DNA of 64,000 nucleotides from NCBI GenBank assembly GCA_903832005.1, contig CAIKZO010000006.1, positions 1 through 64,000 on the forward strand, read 5' to 3'. The stretch comes from Enhydrobacter aerosaccus (lineage in GTDB: Bacteria; Pseudomonadota; Alphaproteobacteria; Reyranellales; Reyranellaceae). The notes under the pieces are model-generated. The model saw nothing but the letters and a program-made list of their open reading frames with translations, did no database searches and had not been told where the DNA came from. Below are positions 16,399 to 25,812 of this stretch, in pieces (position 1 is the first letter of the stretch; every line of letters begins with the position of its first letter). The translations under genes and the position numbers were made by a program.

Positions 16399-17640
16399 AT
16401 GACTGGGGCCAACTCGGTCAAAGAAGACCGGCTCTGGCAGCGCCATGTCGACATGGCCAAGCTTGGGGGCACGCCGAAGGGCGGCGTCAATCGCCAGGCC
16501 CTGTCGGCCGAGGACGCGGCGGCGCGCAACCTGCTGGCCTCCTGGGCCAAGGCGCGCGGCTTTTCCATCTTCACCGACGCGATCGGCAACCTCTTCGTGC
16601 AGCGCTCCGGCACCGACGCCACGGCGCAGCCGGTGATGAGCGGCTCGCACATGGACAGCCAGCCGACCGGCGGCCGCTTCGACGGCATGTACGGCGTGCT
16701 CGCGGCCTTCGAGGCGCTCGAAGCGATGGAAGATGCCGGCGTGACGACCAAGCGCCCCGTGATGGCCGTGGCCTGGACCAACGAGGAAGGCTCGCGCTTC
16801 CAGCCGGGCGCCATGGGCTCGGCGGTGTTCGCGCAGCGCTACGAACTCGACGAGATGCTGGCGCAGAAGGACTGGAAGGGCGTCGTGCTGAAGGACGCGC
16901 TGGCCGAGACCTTGAAGGCAGCCCCCGCCCCGATGCGCGCCGGCCTGCCGGGCTTCGCTGTCGATTCCTATGTCGAGGTCCATATCGAGCAGGGCCCGCG
17001 TCTGGAGAACGAGAAGAAGACGATCGGCGTCGTCACCGCCATCCAGGGCAGCCGGCGCTACATCGTCACCGTCGACGGCGAGGAGGCGCATGCCGGCACC
17101 ACGCCGCGCGCCGCCCGCAAGGACGCTTACGCCGCCGCGACGCGCCTGGCCGCGGCCATGTACGACGCCACGACGGACGCCGACGACACGCTGCGCTTCA
17201 CCATCGGCCGGGTCGAGGTCTCGCCCGGCTCGCCCAACACCGTGCCGGGCAAGGCCGTGTTCACCATCGACATGCGCCATCCCGACAACGACGTGCTCGC
17301 GTCCTACGAGGCGACGCTCTACGAGATCGTGAAGACCCAGGCGGCACCCTGCCCCGCCGCGATCGAGCGCGTGACCAACGTGCCGCCCACGATCTTCGAC
17401 ACCGGTGTCGTCGATTTGGTGCGCGACGCGGCCAACCGGCTGAAGCTCACCAACATGGACATGCCCTCCGGCGCCGGTCACGACGCCATGCACATCGCCA
17501 CGCTCTGCCCCGCCGGCATGGTCTTCGTGCCCTGCGAGCGCGGCATCAGTCACAACGAAATCGAGAACGCCGCTCCCTCCGACCTCGCCGCCGGCACCAG
17601 GGTGCTGGTCGAGGTGCTGGAGAAATTGGCGAACAGATAA
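16399..17640 (+). CDS. M20 carbamoylase / allantoate amidohydrolase-like
   Basis: A 413-residue Zn/Mn-dependent amidase of the AllC/HyuC/AmaB group (N-carbamoyl-L-amino acid hydrolases, allantoate amidohydrolases, beta-ureidopropionases). The metal ligands fall in SGSHMDSQPTGGRFDG (H84, D95) and WTNEEGSRF (E129-E130); EEAHAGTTP and GAGHDAMH are also typical. GGAGG sits 4-5 bases before ATG 16399. The pairing with puuE suggests allantoate, releasing ammonia, but the signature alone does not separate this from carbamoyl-amino acids. An M20 relative follows 9 bases later. Confidence 0.86.
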   Translation: MTGANSVKEDRLWQRHVDMAKLGGTPKGGVNRQALSAEDAAARNLLASWAKARGFSIFTDAIGNLFVQRSGTDATAQPVMSGSHMDSQPTGGRFDGMYGVLAAFEALEAMEDAGVTTKRPVMAVAWTNEEGSRFQPGAMGSAVFAQRYELDEMLAQKDWKGVVLKDALAETLKAAPAPMRAGLPGFAVDSYVEVHIEQGPRLENEKKTIGVVTAIQGSRRYIVTVDGEEAHAGTTPRAARKDAYAAATRLAAAMYDATTDADDTLRFTIGRVEVSPGSPNTVPGKAVFTIDMRHPDNDVLASYEATLYEIVKTQAAPCPAAIERVTNVPPTIFDTGVVDLVRDAANRLKLTNMDMPSGAGHDAMHIATLCPAGMVFVPCERGISHNEIENAAPSDLAAGTRVLVEVLEKLANR

Positions 17641-17649
17641 GGAAGCATC

Positions 17650-18804
17650 ATGAAGAACGACCTCGTCTCCATCCTCTCCGACCTGATCGCGCTGCCCAGC
17701 CCTTATCCGCCCGGCACGTCGGTCGAGATCTGCGCTTACGCCGCCAAGCGGCTGAAGAAGGCGGGCTACAAGGTCGAGATCGCCACGCACAAGAAGGGCG
17801 TCGACAACGTGGTCGCCCGGATGAAAGCCCCCGGGAAACAGGCGGCCAAGGGACCGGTGATCGCCTTCAACGCCCATGTCGATACGGTGGGTGTGGGCGA
17901 GCGTGCCAATTGGAAGAGCGATCCCTACAAGGCGCTGGTCAAGGGCGGCCTCGTCTATGGTCTCGGCGCCGGCAACTGCAAGGGCAGCATGGCGGTGCAG
18001 ATCTGGCTGGCCGAGGAGATGGCGCGGCGCGGCGGCCCGAAGAAGGGCGAGTTGATCTTCACCTTCGTCGCCGATGAAGAGAACCTCGGACCGGAGGGCA
18101 TGGAATACCTGCGCAAGAGCGGCAAGGTGCGGCCCGATGCGCTGATCCTGGGCGCGCAGACCGAGAACAACCTGATCGTGGCCGAGCGCGGCGTGATGTG
18201 GGCCAAGATCACGACCAAGGGCAAGGCAGCACACGCCGGCAATCCCGGCGCCGGCGACAACGCCATCCTGCGCATGATGCGCCTCGTGGGTGCGCTGTCG
18301 TCCTACTACGACAAGGCCTTGGCGACGCGCGTGTCGGGCGCGATGAAGTCGACGGTGAACATCGGCATGTTCCACGGCGGCCACAACACCAACGTCGTGC
18401 CGTCGGCCTGCACGGTCGAGATCGACCGCCGCCTGCTGCCCAACGAGAAGGTGACGGACGCCTTCAAGGAGCTGAAGAAGGTGATCGACGGCGTGGGGGA
18501 GCCGAAGAGCCAGTACGCGGTCGAGTTCCTGACCGGCACCAACGGCTTCACCGCCCCCGCCAACGGCCAGGCGGTCGCGGCGTTCGAGGCGGTGGTGAAG
18601 AAGCAGCAGGGCCGAAAGGTGAAGTTCCTGAACGCCACCGGCGTCAGCGACGGCCGCTACTACGCCGACGACAAGATCGAGATCATCAACTTTGGCCCGG
18701 GCTCCGGCGCCCAGGGCCATGCCGCCAACGAGAGCGTTCCGATTGCCGAAATGGTCCAATCGGCCAAGATCCAGCTGGAGGTCGTGCAGCGCCTCCTCTG
18801 CTAG
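17650..18804 (+). CDS. M20 ArgE/DapE-family deacylase with altered metal ligand
   Basis: A 384-residue M20 metallohydrolase of the ArgE/DapE/ACY1 group, which cleaves N-acyl or N-carbamoyl bonds. H76 and D78 in NAHVDTV and the D142-E143-E144 triplet are in place. The bridging aspartate normally found in GxGxxDMKG is asparagine here (LGAGN109CKGS). KAAHAGNPGAG marks the dimerisation/lid domain. AAGGAAG precedes the ATG, 9 bases after the previous gene, so the two are co-transcribed. It could act on the carbamoylase product or a related N-acyl compound. Confidence 0.85.
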   Translation: MKNDLVSILSDLIALPSPYPPGTSVEICAYAAKRLKKAGYKVEIATHKKGVDNVVARMKAPGKQAAKGPVIAFNAHVDTVGVGERANWKSDPYKALVKGGLVYGLGAGNCKGSMAVQIWLAEEMARRGGPKKGELIFTFVADEENLGPEGMEYLRKSGKVRPDALILGAQTENNLIVAERGVMWAKITTKGKAAHAGNPGAGDNAILRMMRLVGALSSYYDKALATRVSGAMKSTVNIGMFHGGHNTNVVPSACTVEIDRRLLPNEKVTDAFKELKKVIDGVGEPKSQYAVEFLTGTNGFTAPANGQAVAAFEAVVKKQQGRKVKFLNATGVSDGRYYADDKIEIINFGPGSGAQGHAANESVPIAEMVQSAKIQLEVVQRLLC

Positions 18805-18828
18805 GCGCCGTTCTGCTAGGCTGAGGAG

Positions 18829-20421
18829 ATGGATTACGACGCGATCGTCATCGGCGCCGGCATCTCCGGCCTCTACCAGCTCCATACGCTGCGCAAGCAG
18901 GGCTTCAAGGTGCGCGTGTTCGAGACCGGCACGGGCGTCGGCGGCACCTGGTACTGGAACCGGTATCCGGGCGCGCGCTTCGATTCGGAGAGCTATTCCT
19001 ACGGCTACTCCTTCTCGCAGGAGCTGCTCGACGAGTGGGACTGGACCGAGCATTTCTCGCCCCAGCCCAAGACGCTCGAGTACCTGAACTTCGTCGCCGA
19101 CAAATTCGACCTGCGCCGCGACATCCAGTTCAACGCCCGGGCGACCACCGCGCACTGGCAGGAGACCGCGCGCGAATGGCAGGTCACCCTGGACGATGGC
19201 ACCCAACATAGCGCGCGCTTCCTGATCACCGCCGTCGGCCCGCTCTCCGCGCCCACCATGCCCACCATCCCGGGCGTCGAGAGCTACACCGGCCAGTCCT
19301 GTCACACGGCGCGCTGGCCCAAGGAGCCAGTCGACTTCACCGGAAAGAAGGTCGCCGTGATCGGCACCGGCGCCACCGGCGTGCAGACCATCCAGGAAGT
19401 GGCCAAGACCGCAGGCACCCTCACCGTCTTCCAGCGCACGCCCAACTGGTGCGCGCCGCTGCACAACGGGCCGATCTCCAAAGCGGAGATGGCGGAGATC
19501 CGCAAAACCTATCCCGATATCTTCGCGCGCTGCCGCGAGACCTTCGCCTGCTTCCTCCACACCGCCGATCCGCGCGGCACCTTCGAGGTCTCGGCCGAGG
19601 AGCGCGAGGCCTTCTTCGAGAAGCTCTACGGCGAGAAGGGCTTCGGCATCTGGCAGGGCAACTTCCGCGACATACTCATGGACAAGACGGCGAACGCGAC
19701 GCTGTCCGACTTCGTCGCCCGCAAGATCCGCGCGCGCGTGAAGGACCAGGCCGTCGCCGACCGGCTGATCCCGAAGAACCACGGCTTCGGCACGCGCCGC
19801 GTCCCGCTCGAGACCCGCTACTACGAGGTCTACAATCAGCCCAACGTCACGCTGGTCGACATCAACGAGACGCCGATCGAGCGCATCACGCCCACCGGCT
19901 TGAAGACCAGCGATCGGGACTACGACTTCGACATCATCATCTATGCCACCGGCTTCGACGCCATCACCGGGAGCTTCGACCGCATCGACATCCGCGGCAC
20001 GAACGAGCAGCGCCTGACGGACGCCTGGACCGGCGGCCCCAAGACCTATCTCGGCGTCGAGGTCGAGGGCTTCCCCAACATGCTGATGCTGATGGGCCCG
20101 CACACCGCGCTCGGCAACATCCCGCGCTCGATCGAATACAACGTCGAATGGGTGACCGGCCTGATCGCCTACATGCGCGATCACAAGCTCACCCGCGTCG
20201 AGGCGCGGCCCGAAGGCGTGAAGGCCTGGACCGATCACGTGATCGCCATCGGCGAAAGTATGCTCGCCAACGAGGTCGACAGCTGGATGACCGGCATCAA
20301 CCGCAACGTCGCCGGCAAGCAGGTCCGCACCGTCGCCCGCTACAGCGGCAGCGCGCCGGCCTACCGGGCCAAATGCGACGAAGTCGCGGCAAACGGCTAC
20401 CGGGAAATGAGCCTGGGCTAG
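18829..20421 (+). CDS. Baeyer-Villiger-type flavin monooxygenase
   Basis: A 530-residue cyclohexanone-monooxygenase-like class B flavoprotein. FAD motif GAGISG is at 9-14 and NADPH motif GTGATG at 179-184. YTGQSCHTARWP (153-164) matches the Baeyer-Villiger fingerprint FxGxxxHxxxWP with Tyr for Phe. The VGGTWYWNRYPGAR stretch (37-50) is typical. It would convert a ketone to an ester or lactone using NADPH and O2. AGGAG precedes the ATG at 18829. Gap to the M20 gene is 24 bases. Its lactone product could feed amidohydrolase/lactonase genes in the window (inference). Confidence 0.9.
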   Translation: MDYDAIVIGAGISGLYQLHTLRKQGFKVRVFETGTGVGGTWYWNRYPGARFDSESYSYGYSFSQELLDEWDWTEHFSPQPKTLEYLNFVADKFDLRRDIQFNARATTAHWQETAREWQVTLDDGTQHSARFLITAVGPLSAPTMPTIPGVESYTGQSCHTARWPKEPVDFTGKKVAVIGTGATGVQTIQEVAKTAGTLTVFQRTPNWCAPLHNGPISKAEMAEIRKTYPDIFARCRETFACFLHTADPRGTFEVSAEEREAFFEKLYGEKGFGIWQGNFRDILMDKTANATLSDFVARKIRARVKDQAVADRLIPKNHGFGTRRVPLETRYYEVYNQPNVTLVDINETPIERITPTGLKTSDRDYDFDIIIYATGFDAITGSFDRIDIRGTNEQRLTDAWTGGPKTYLGVEVEGFPNMLMLMGPHTALGNIPRSIEYNVEWVTGLIAYMRDHKLTRVEARPEGVKAWTDHVIAIGESMLANEVDSWMTGINRNVAGKQVRTVARYSGSAPAYRAKCDEVAANGYREMSLG

Positions 20422-20589
20422 AGCGCGACGGCTGAGACAGCGGCCTGAATGTCTCCAAATCCTGGGACACCTCGGATCCCGATGGCATAAGGGTTTCTCG
20501 CGATTTGTCTCCGATTCCGCCACCCCCTGCGCGCAACAAAATTACACGCCCCTCCGGCAACTCGATGCCGCCGGCGGCGTTTTCTCCCC

Positions 20590-20778
20590 ATGGACCGGAA
20601 CAAGAAATATCGCCCTGCCGTGTGCGCGATCGTAATCGCGGCCCTCGGCTTTGGTCTCACAGGTTGCGGCGTCGCCGCGTTCCCGGAACGAGCCACTAGT
20701 GCCACCGTGAAGATGGTTCCGGTGGCCGGCAAGGTCGTGGCCTATCCATTGGACAAGACCGCCGACGCGATCGACTGA
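20590..20778 (+). CDS. small lipoprotein
   Basis: A 62-residue protein with a basic start, a hydrophobic run and lipobox LTGC (Cys26), leaving a mature part of about 37 residues that repeats VxMVPVAGKVVAYPLDKTA-like strand sequence. It resembles the many small alphaproteobacterial lipoproteins of unknown role. No strong ribosome binding site is visible. The 168 bases before it hold no gene I can support. Confidence 0.55.
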   Translation: MDRNKKYRPAVCAIVIAALGFGLTGCGVAAFPERATSATVKMVPVAGKVVAYPLDKTADAID

Positions 20779-20843
20779 TCGACGTTTCAGTCGAGTCCGA
20801 ATCCCGCCAGACGCTACCGACCGCCCGACACTACGGTCGCGGG

Positions 20844-21307
20844 ATGAAAACCTATGGCACTGTCGATCCCGATACCCGCCGCTCCATGAGCGGCCTCGCC
20901 TTCGTGCAGGGGCTGGCCGACGGCTCCCTGCGCTCAACACGATCGCCAGGACGCTCGGCTATGACGTGACCGAAGCGGCGCACGGGCGTGTCGTGGTGAC
21001 CCTGGTGCCGGACGGGCGCCATCTCAATCCCGCGGGCACGGTGCATGGCGGTCTGGCGGCAACCTTGCTCGACAGCGCCATGGGTCTCGCCACCCAGTCG
21101 ACACTTGCCCAGGGCGTCGCCCAGACCACCGTCGAATTCAATATCTCGCTGGTGCGGCCGATCACGCCGGAGACCGGTCCGATCTCGGCCGAGGGCACGG
21201 TGCTGAACTGCGGCCGCCGCATCGGCACCGCCGAGGGCCGCATCACCGACGCCAAGGGCCGGCTGCTGGCCCATGGCACGACGACGTGCCTGATCTTCGA
21301 GGGCTAG
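20844..21307 (+). pseudogene. PaaI-family thioesterase, frameshifted
   Basis: ATG 20844 starts MKTYGTVDPDTRRSMSGLAF, then VQGLADGSL, a normal hotdog-fold thioesterase N-terminus. At about 20930-20936 the frame breaks (CTGCGCTCAAC), and the rest (NTIARTLGYDVTEA, then NPAGTVHGGLAATLLDSAMG) continues one frame away to TAG 21307. One extra C would restore a protein of about 154 residues. HGG with the following D is the 4HBT active-site helix, so the family acts on an acyl-CoA. Starting internally at 20966 would remove the N-terminal strands. Pseudogene or one-base assembly error. Confidence 0.78.
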
Positions 21308-21311
21308 GCCT

Positions 21312-23027
21312 TTACACCACGCAGCCGTAATGCGCCGATGAGACCAGCTTGATGTACTTGTCGTGCACCGAGCCCGGCCGCACGCGGCCCGGGTCCGGCG
21401 CGCGCCAGTCGGCCATGCGCCGGGCGATCTCTGTATCGGGAAGTGCGAGCGTAAGCGTGCGGGCGGCCGGATCGATCACGATCGTGTCGCCGTCGCGCAC
21501 CGCGGCGATCGGACCGCCGCGCGCCGCCTCGGGCGAGATGTGGCCAATCAGGATGCCGTGGCTCACGCCGGAGAAACGCCCGTCGGTGATCAACGCCACG
21601 TCCTCGCCCAGCCCCCGCCCCTGCAGCTGGATGGTGAGCATCACCATTTCCGGCATGCCCGGCCCGCCCACGGGACCCACGTTGCGCACCACGATCACGG
21701 TGCCGGGCACGATCTGGCCCGCACGGATCGCCTTCATCGTGTCGGCTTCCGATTCGAAGACCCGCGCGGTGCCGCGGAACTCGCCCTTCTCCAGGGTCTT
21801 GCCGGAGAGCTTCAGCAGGCAGCTCTCGGGTGCGAGATTGCCCTTCAGTACGCTGATGTGATTGTTGGGCTTGGCCACTGGCCGGCTCACCGGCAAGACG
21901 ATGTCCTGCCGACCAATCTGATCGAGCGTCGGCACGGCTTCCAGATTCTCGGCCAGGGTCTTGCCGGTCACGGTCATTACGTCGCCATGCAGCAGACCCG
22001 CGGCCAGGAGCTCCTTCATCACGACCGGCACGCCGCCGATCGCATGCAGGCTCGCCATCGCATAGGGACCGTGCGGCTGCAGGTTGGCCAGCAGCGGCAC
22101 CTTCTCGCCGATCGCCTGGATACGCTCGATGCCGATCGGCACGCCGGCCTGGCGCGCGATCGCCAGCAAATGGAGATACATATTGGTCGAGCCGCCCATC
22201 GCATAGACGGTCGTGATCGCATTCTCGAAGGCGCGCTCCGTCATGATGTCGCGCGGCCGCAGTCCCTTCTCGATCAGGCGATAGAGCGCCTCGACCGAGG
22301 CGCGGGCCTGCGCGCGCACGTCGGCGTGGATGTCGCTCTGGGCGTCGTAGTCGGCTGGATGCGAGGCGCCGCGCGGTAGCATCATGCCGATGGATTCCGC
22401 GATCGTGCTCATGGTGTTGGCGGTGAACATGGCGCCACAGGTGCCGCTGCCGGGCATCACGTTCTGCTCGAGCTGCAGCAGCTCGCCGTCGCTGATGCGG
22501 CCGGCCTCGTTGGCCGCGCGGCCCTCGGCATAGTCCATGATGGTGAGGTTGGTGCCCTTGCTGGCGAACGGCTCGAACGAGACCTTTCCGGGCGAGCTGG
22601 TACCTGGATAGAGCACGAGGCCGAAGGCGTTGGTGCGAGCGAGCGGCATCAGCGCGGCGGCGCCGGTCTTGTCGCAGCCCGAGATCACAATCATCGCCTC
22701 GCCGTGATGGGCGGCATGGCCGATCTCGAAACAGTCGGCCACGACATCGCGCGAGACCAGGCTGAAGCCCGCCGTCGGCGTGCCTTGCGTCAGCGCGTCC
22801 GACACCGCGGGCGCGCCGACGACCAGGCCCTGGCCGCCCTTCTCCGCGATCAATTCGACCAGCAGGTCGGAGATCGAGCGCACGCGGTTGTTGCAGCGGT
22901 GCGCGTTGGTCCAGGCGCCGGCGATGGTGACGATGGCGTTGATCTTGGCCGAGCGGTCGGGATCGAACCCGGCGGCCCGCAATTCGACACGCGATTTCTT
23001 CCAGTAGGTGGGACTGTCCTGCGCCAT
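21312..23027 (-). CDS. IlvD/Edd-family dehydratase
   Basis: A 571-residue Fe-S dehydratase of the dihydroxyacid/sugar-acid dehydratase family. Cluster cysteines fit in VISGCDKTG and [30 protein letters not shown] near residue 490 and the C-terminal beta-barrel are typical. Length suits IlvD or sugar-acid (arabonate/xylonate-type) dehydratases. With no other ilv genes around and an aldo/keto reductase and aldolases in the window, a sugar-acid substrate is as likely as dihydroxyisovalerate. Start ATG 23027 has GAGAG upstream; the longer frame to 23078 adds an unsupported leader. Confidence 0.87.
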   Translation of the reverse strand: MAQDSPTYWKKSRVELRAAGFDPDRSAKINAIVTIAGAWTNAHRCNNRVRSISDLLVELIAEKGGQGLVVGAPAVSDALTQGTPTAGFSLVSRDVVADCFEIGHAAHHGEAMIVISGCDKTGAAALMPLARTNAFGLVLYPGTSSPGKVSFEPFASKGTNLTIMDYAEGRAANEAGRISDGELLQLEQNVMPGSGTCGAMFTANTMSTIAESIGMMLPRGASHPADYDAQSDIHADVRAQARASVEALYRLIEKGLRPRDIMTERAFENAITTVYAMGGSTNMYLHLLAIARQAGVPIGIERIQAIGEKVPLLANLQPHGPYAMASLHAIGGVPVVMKELLAAGLLHGDVMTVTGKTLAENLEAVPTLDQIGRQDIVLPVSRPVAKPNNHISVLKGNLAPESCLLKLSGKTLEKGEFRGTARVFESEADTMKAIRAGQIVPGTVIVVRNVGPVGGPGMPEMVMLTIQLQGRGLGEDVALITDGRFSGVSHGILIGHISPEAARGGPIAAVRDGDTIVIDPAARTLTLALPDTEIARRMADWRAPDPGRVRPGSVHDKYIKLVSSAHYGCVV

Positions 23028-23044
23028 TGCTCTCACTGTCGGTG

Positions 23045-23350
23045 TTATTGCGGTGGGGCGGTCGGCGCGCGCTCGCACGCCTTCTCGTTTTCCTTATTCA
23101 CCCAGATCGGCCGGCCGCCGCCGGTGTTCGCGCTGCAGACCGTGACCGCGCTCGGGCGGATGCAGAACGAGGCGCCGAGCGAGAAGAGCTGGCCGTTCCA
23201 GAAACAGTAGGACTTCATGTCCTCCGCCGTGAGACCGCGATAGCCGGTGGTGGCGACGTCGAGCCTGGGGTCCGGGACCTGCGCAGCGGCGGGAGAGGCC
23301 AGCGACGCCATTGTCCCGGCAAGCGCCATGAGCACGATCGACAGCCGCAT
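23045..23350 (-). CDS. small exported cysteine-containing protein
   Basis: A 101-residue protein with a clear signal peptide (MRLSIVLMALAG through ASPAAA-Q). The mature 77 residues contain four cysteines (YCFWNG, FCIRPS, TVCSA, ACERA), which would pair in the periplasm. A strong GGGGAAGGGA site lies just before the ATG. It is 17 bases upstream of the dehydratase start on the same strand. No recognisable family. Confidence 0.65.
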   Translation of the reverse strand: MRLSIVLMALAGTMASLASPAAAQVPDPRLDVATTGYRGLTAEDMKSYCFWNGQLFSLGASFCIRPSAVTVCSANTGGGRPIWVNKENEKACERAPTAPPQ

Positions 23351-23536
23351 TCCCTTCCCCCTGGTTGTTCTCCGTCAAACCTGCGCTTGGGCAGCAGGCG
23401 TTGCAATTGAAACGTGAAGCAGCCCTGGCGCACACCAACGATACAACGCCGAAGCGTAGGACAGGCTCACGGCAGTCGGGAGGGGTCCCGAGCGCCGCCC
23501 GGGTTGGGAAGGCCCGGATTGGGGAAGGGTGTCGCT

Positions 23537-23638
23537 ATGAAACGCGAGTTGGTGAAGCTTGTTCTGATGTTCGGCGGTGCAGCGATCGTCGTCCTTGTCC
23601 TGATCGCGCTGCTGGAGCACGCAGCGCTCGTACGGTGA
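23537..23638 (+). CDS. 33-residue single-pass membrane protein
   Basis: A very short frame: a basic N-terminus (MKRELVK), one hydrophobic helix (LVLMFGGAAIVVLVLIALL) and the tail EHAALVR. GGGGAAGGGT lies about 8 bases upstream of the ATG, better than many real starts here. It is isolated between a minus-strand exported protein and the minus-strand amidohydrolase. Function unknown. Confidence 0.5.
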   Translation: MKRELVKLVLMFGGAAIVVLVLIALLEHAALVR

Positions 23639-23672
23639 AGGACGCCGGCGATGAAGACGCCGGCCGCCTGTC

Positions 23673-24770
23673 CTACTTGATGCCGAGCAGGCGCGCGGCG
23701 GTGCCACCCAGGATCGCGACGCGCTCGTCGTCGCTGAGGCCCGGCGTGTTCATCACCAGGTCGACCTCAGTGCTGGTCCACGGGAACGGATAGTCCGTGC
23801 CAATCATGATCTTGTCGGAGCCGACTTCGGCGATGAGGTGGCGCAGCGCTTCCGGCGTGAACACGATCGTGTCGAAGAAGAGCTGGCCGTCGCGCAGGTA
23901 TTGCGTCGGCTTCTTCTTCGGGAACGGGCCGACACGGTTGGGGAACGTGCGCTGCACCGCGTCCGAGCGATTGGCGTAGGACGGCAGGTAGCCGCCGCCG
24001 TGCGCGGCGCAGATCTTCAGGCCCGGGAAGTGGTCGAGCGTGCCCTCGAAGATCATGTGCGACAGCGCGATCGTGGTTTCGAGCGGATTGCCGATCGTGT
24101 TGGTGAGCAGGCCGTTGCCGTCGAGGCGGCCGGTCGGCTCGAGCTCGCGCACGCCGGTCGGGTGCATGAACACCAGCACGCCCAGCTCCTCGCACTTCTT
24201 CCAGAACGGATGGAAGCGCGGGTTGGCCAGCTCCTCGCCGGCCACGCTGCCGCCGACACTGACGCCGCGGAAGCCGAGCTTCTTCACCGCGTGTTCGACC
24301 TGTTCGGCTGCGAGCTCCGGATGCTGAAGTGCTGCCGTGGCATAGCCCACGAAGCGCTCGGGATTGGCAGCGCAGAATTCGACCAGCGTCTCGTTCTGGA
24401 TCTTGATCAGCTCGGCCGCCTGATCCTTCGACGCCTTGTACCAATAGGGATTGATGCTGAGCGCCTCGACGTCGATGCCCTGCGCGTCCATCGCCGCGAT
24501 GCGCACCGCAGTGTCGTCCATCAAGAGGCCCGGAGCCTCGAGCGGATGGCCGATCACCGCCATCGCCTTGGGTACGCAGCAATGCGCATGCACGTCGATC
24601 GTCTTCACCCGCTTGCCGTTGACCACGACTTCGCGCCGCCGCGGATGAGCGTGGTCGTGACCATGTCCATGATCATGCGCCGCCGCTGCGGTCTGCAGGT
24701 CGCAGGTCGTGAAGGCGATGGGCAGGGGTGGCGCGGTTGGCGTGGTGTGCGTGTGTCCGGTCGACGTCAT
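23673..24770 (-). CDS. ACMSD-like amidohydrolase/decarboxylase with His-rich N-terminus
   Basis: A 365-residue metal-dependent TIM-barrel enzyme of the aminocarboxymuconate-semialdehyde/gamma-resorcylate decarboxylase group (PF04909). H61 and H63 in IDVHAHCC, HPTGV, AAHGGGYLPSY and IGTDYPF supply the metal ligands and catalytic Asp. The first 55 residues are an added tail with a histidine cluster (HDHGHGHDHAH, residues 32-42, six His), which could bind Zn or Ni. GGGGAG lies before ATG 24770. It is divergent from the dioxygenase at 24912, with about 140 bases between them. Likely a decarboxylase or hydrolase of an aromatic-derived acid. Confidence 0.87.
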   Translation of the reverse strand: MTSTGHTHTTPTAPPLPIAFTTCDLQTAAAAHDHGHGHDHAHPRRREVVVNGKRVKTIDVHAHCCVPKAMAVIGHPLEAPGLLMDDTAVRIAAMDAQGIDVEALSINPYWYKASKDQAAELIKIQNETLVEFCAANPERFVGYATAALQHPELAAEQVEHAVKKLGFRGVSVGGSVAGEELANPRFHPFWKKCEELGVLVFMHPTGVRELEPTGRLDGNGLLTNTIGNPLETTIALSHMIFEGTLDHFPGLKICAAHGGGYLPSYANRSDAVQRTFPNRVGPFPKKKPTQYLRDGQLFFDTIVFTPEALRHLIAEVGSDKIMIGTDYPFPWTSTEVDLVMNTPGLSDDERVAILGGTAARLLGIK

Positions 24771-24911
24771 GGCGATCTCCCCTGCAGGCGTGGCGTTCCG
24801 AAGCGCGAGCCTACAACAGCGGCAACGCGGCGTCGCCTCACGGTGCGGTGTGAGCGGCTTGACCGCAAAGGTGTCGCACACCTAGCCTTTGCCCACGCTC
24901 AGGAGATATGC

Positions 24912-25805
24912 ATGCAGGACACCCTGTCGCTGAAGCCACTCGGTCCGCACATCGGCGCGGAAGTCGCCGGACTCGACCTGTCGCGTCCGCTAGACGACAC
25001 GACCATCGACTGGATCGCCCGGTCGCTGGCCACGCACGCCGTCCTCGTGCTGCGCGACCAGAAGCTCGATGCCGCCCAACTCGGCGCCTTCGGCCGCCGC
25101 TTCGGGGTGCCGAAGCCGCATCTGCTGGAGGGCTATCAGCACGCGGACTTCCCCGAAGTGTCGATGGTCACCAACGTCGCGCGCGACGGCACGATCGATC
25201 CGTTCGGCGTGAAGCGCGCCACGACCTGGCACAGCGACGAAACCTACAAGCAGACGATCCCGCGCCTGGCCATGCTGCACGGCCTCGAAGTGCCGGCCGA
25301 TGGCGGCGGCACCCTGTTCGCCGACATGCGTGCGGCGTTCGACGCGTTGCCTGAAGGGACGCGCACGCGGCTGCGCGCGATGACGGGCCTGCACAAATTC
25401 ACCTCGGGGCCCGCCGACGCACGCCGCGTCTATGCCAGCCAGATGACGCCGGAGAAGCTCGCGGCGCTCAAGGACTGGGAGCACCCCGCCGTGGTGCGTC
25501 ATCCCGGGAACGGCCGCGAGATCCTGTTCGTCAACCCGAGCCACACGCACGGCTTCGTGAACCTGGGCCGCGACGAAGGAACCGCCCTGATCGAGGAACT
25601 GGCCGAGCATTCAACGCAGCCCGACTTCGTCTATCAACATAACTGGAGGGTCGGCGATCTGGTGATCTGGGACGAGGTCTCGACCATGCACAAGGGCGCG
25701 GGCGATTCGCCGCCCGACCAGCGCCGCATGCTGATGAGAACCATCGTCCATCCCGCGACGCCCTATTGGCGCGCGGCGGAGCACGGAGCGCAGGCGACCA
25801 CGTAA
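24912..25805 (+). CDS. TauD/TfdA-family dioxygenase (second)
   Basis: A 297-residue Fe(II)/2-oxoglutarate oxygenase. WHSDETY holds the HxD pair, MHKGAG the distal histidine, and RRMLMRTIV the 2-oxoglutarate arginine. GPHIGAEVAGLDLSRPL at the N-terminus is classic TauD. AGGAGATATGC directly precedes the ATG. It shares a divergent intergenic region with the His-rich amidohydrolase, so the two may form one regulated catabolic unit. Substrate unknown. Confidence 0.9.
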   Translation: MQDTLSLKPLGPHIGAEVAGLDLSRPLDDTTIDWIARSLATHAVLVLRDQKLDAAQLGAFGRRFGVPKPHLLEGYQHADFPEVSMVTNVARDGTIDPFGVKRATTWHSDETYKQTIPRLAMLHGLEVPADGGGTLFADMRAAFDALPEGTRTRLRAMTGLHKFTSGPADARRVYASQMTPEKLAALKDWEHPAVVRHPGNGREILFVNPSHTHGFVNLGRDEGTALIEELAEHSTQPDFVYQHNWRVGDLVIWDEVSTMHKGAGDSPPDQRRMLMRTIVHPATPYWRAAEHGAQATT

Positions 25806-25812
25806 ACTGAAC

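Noticed and set aside
14860..20523. Giant minus-strand open frame of about 1,880 codons
   Set aside because: It runs antisense or out of frame across five well-supported genes, and its sequence is low-complexity Arg/Gly/Ala typical of the shadow frame of GC-rich genes.
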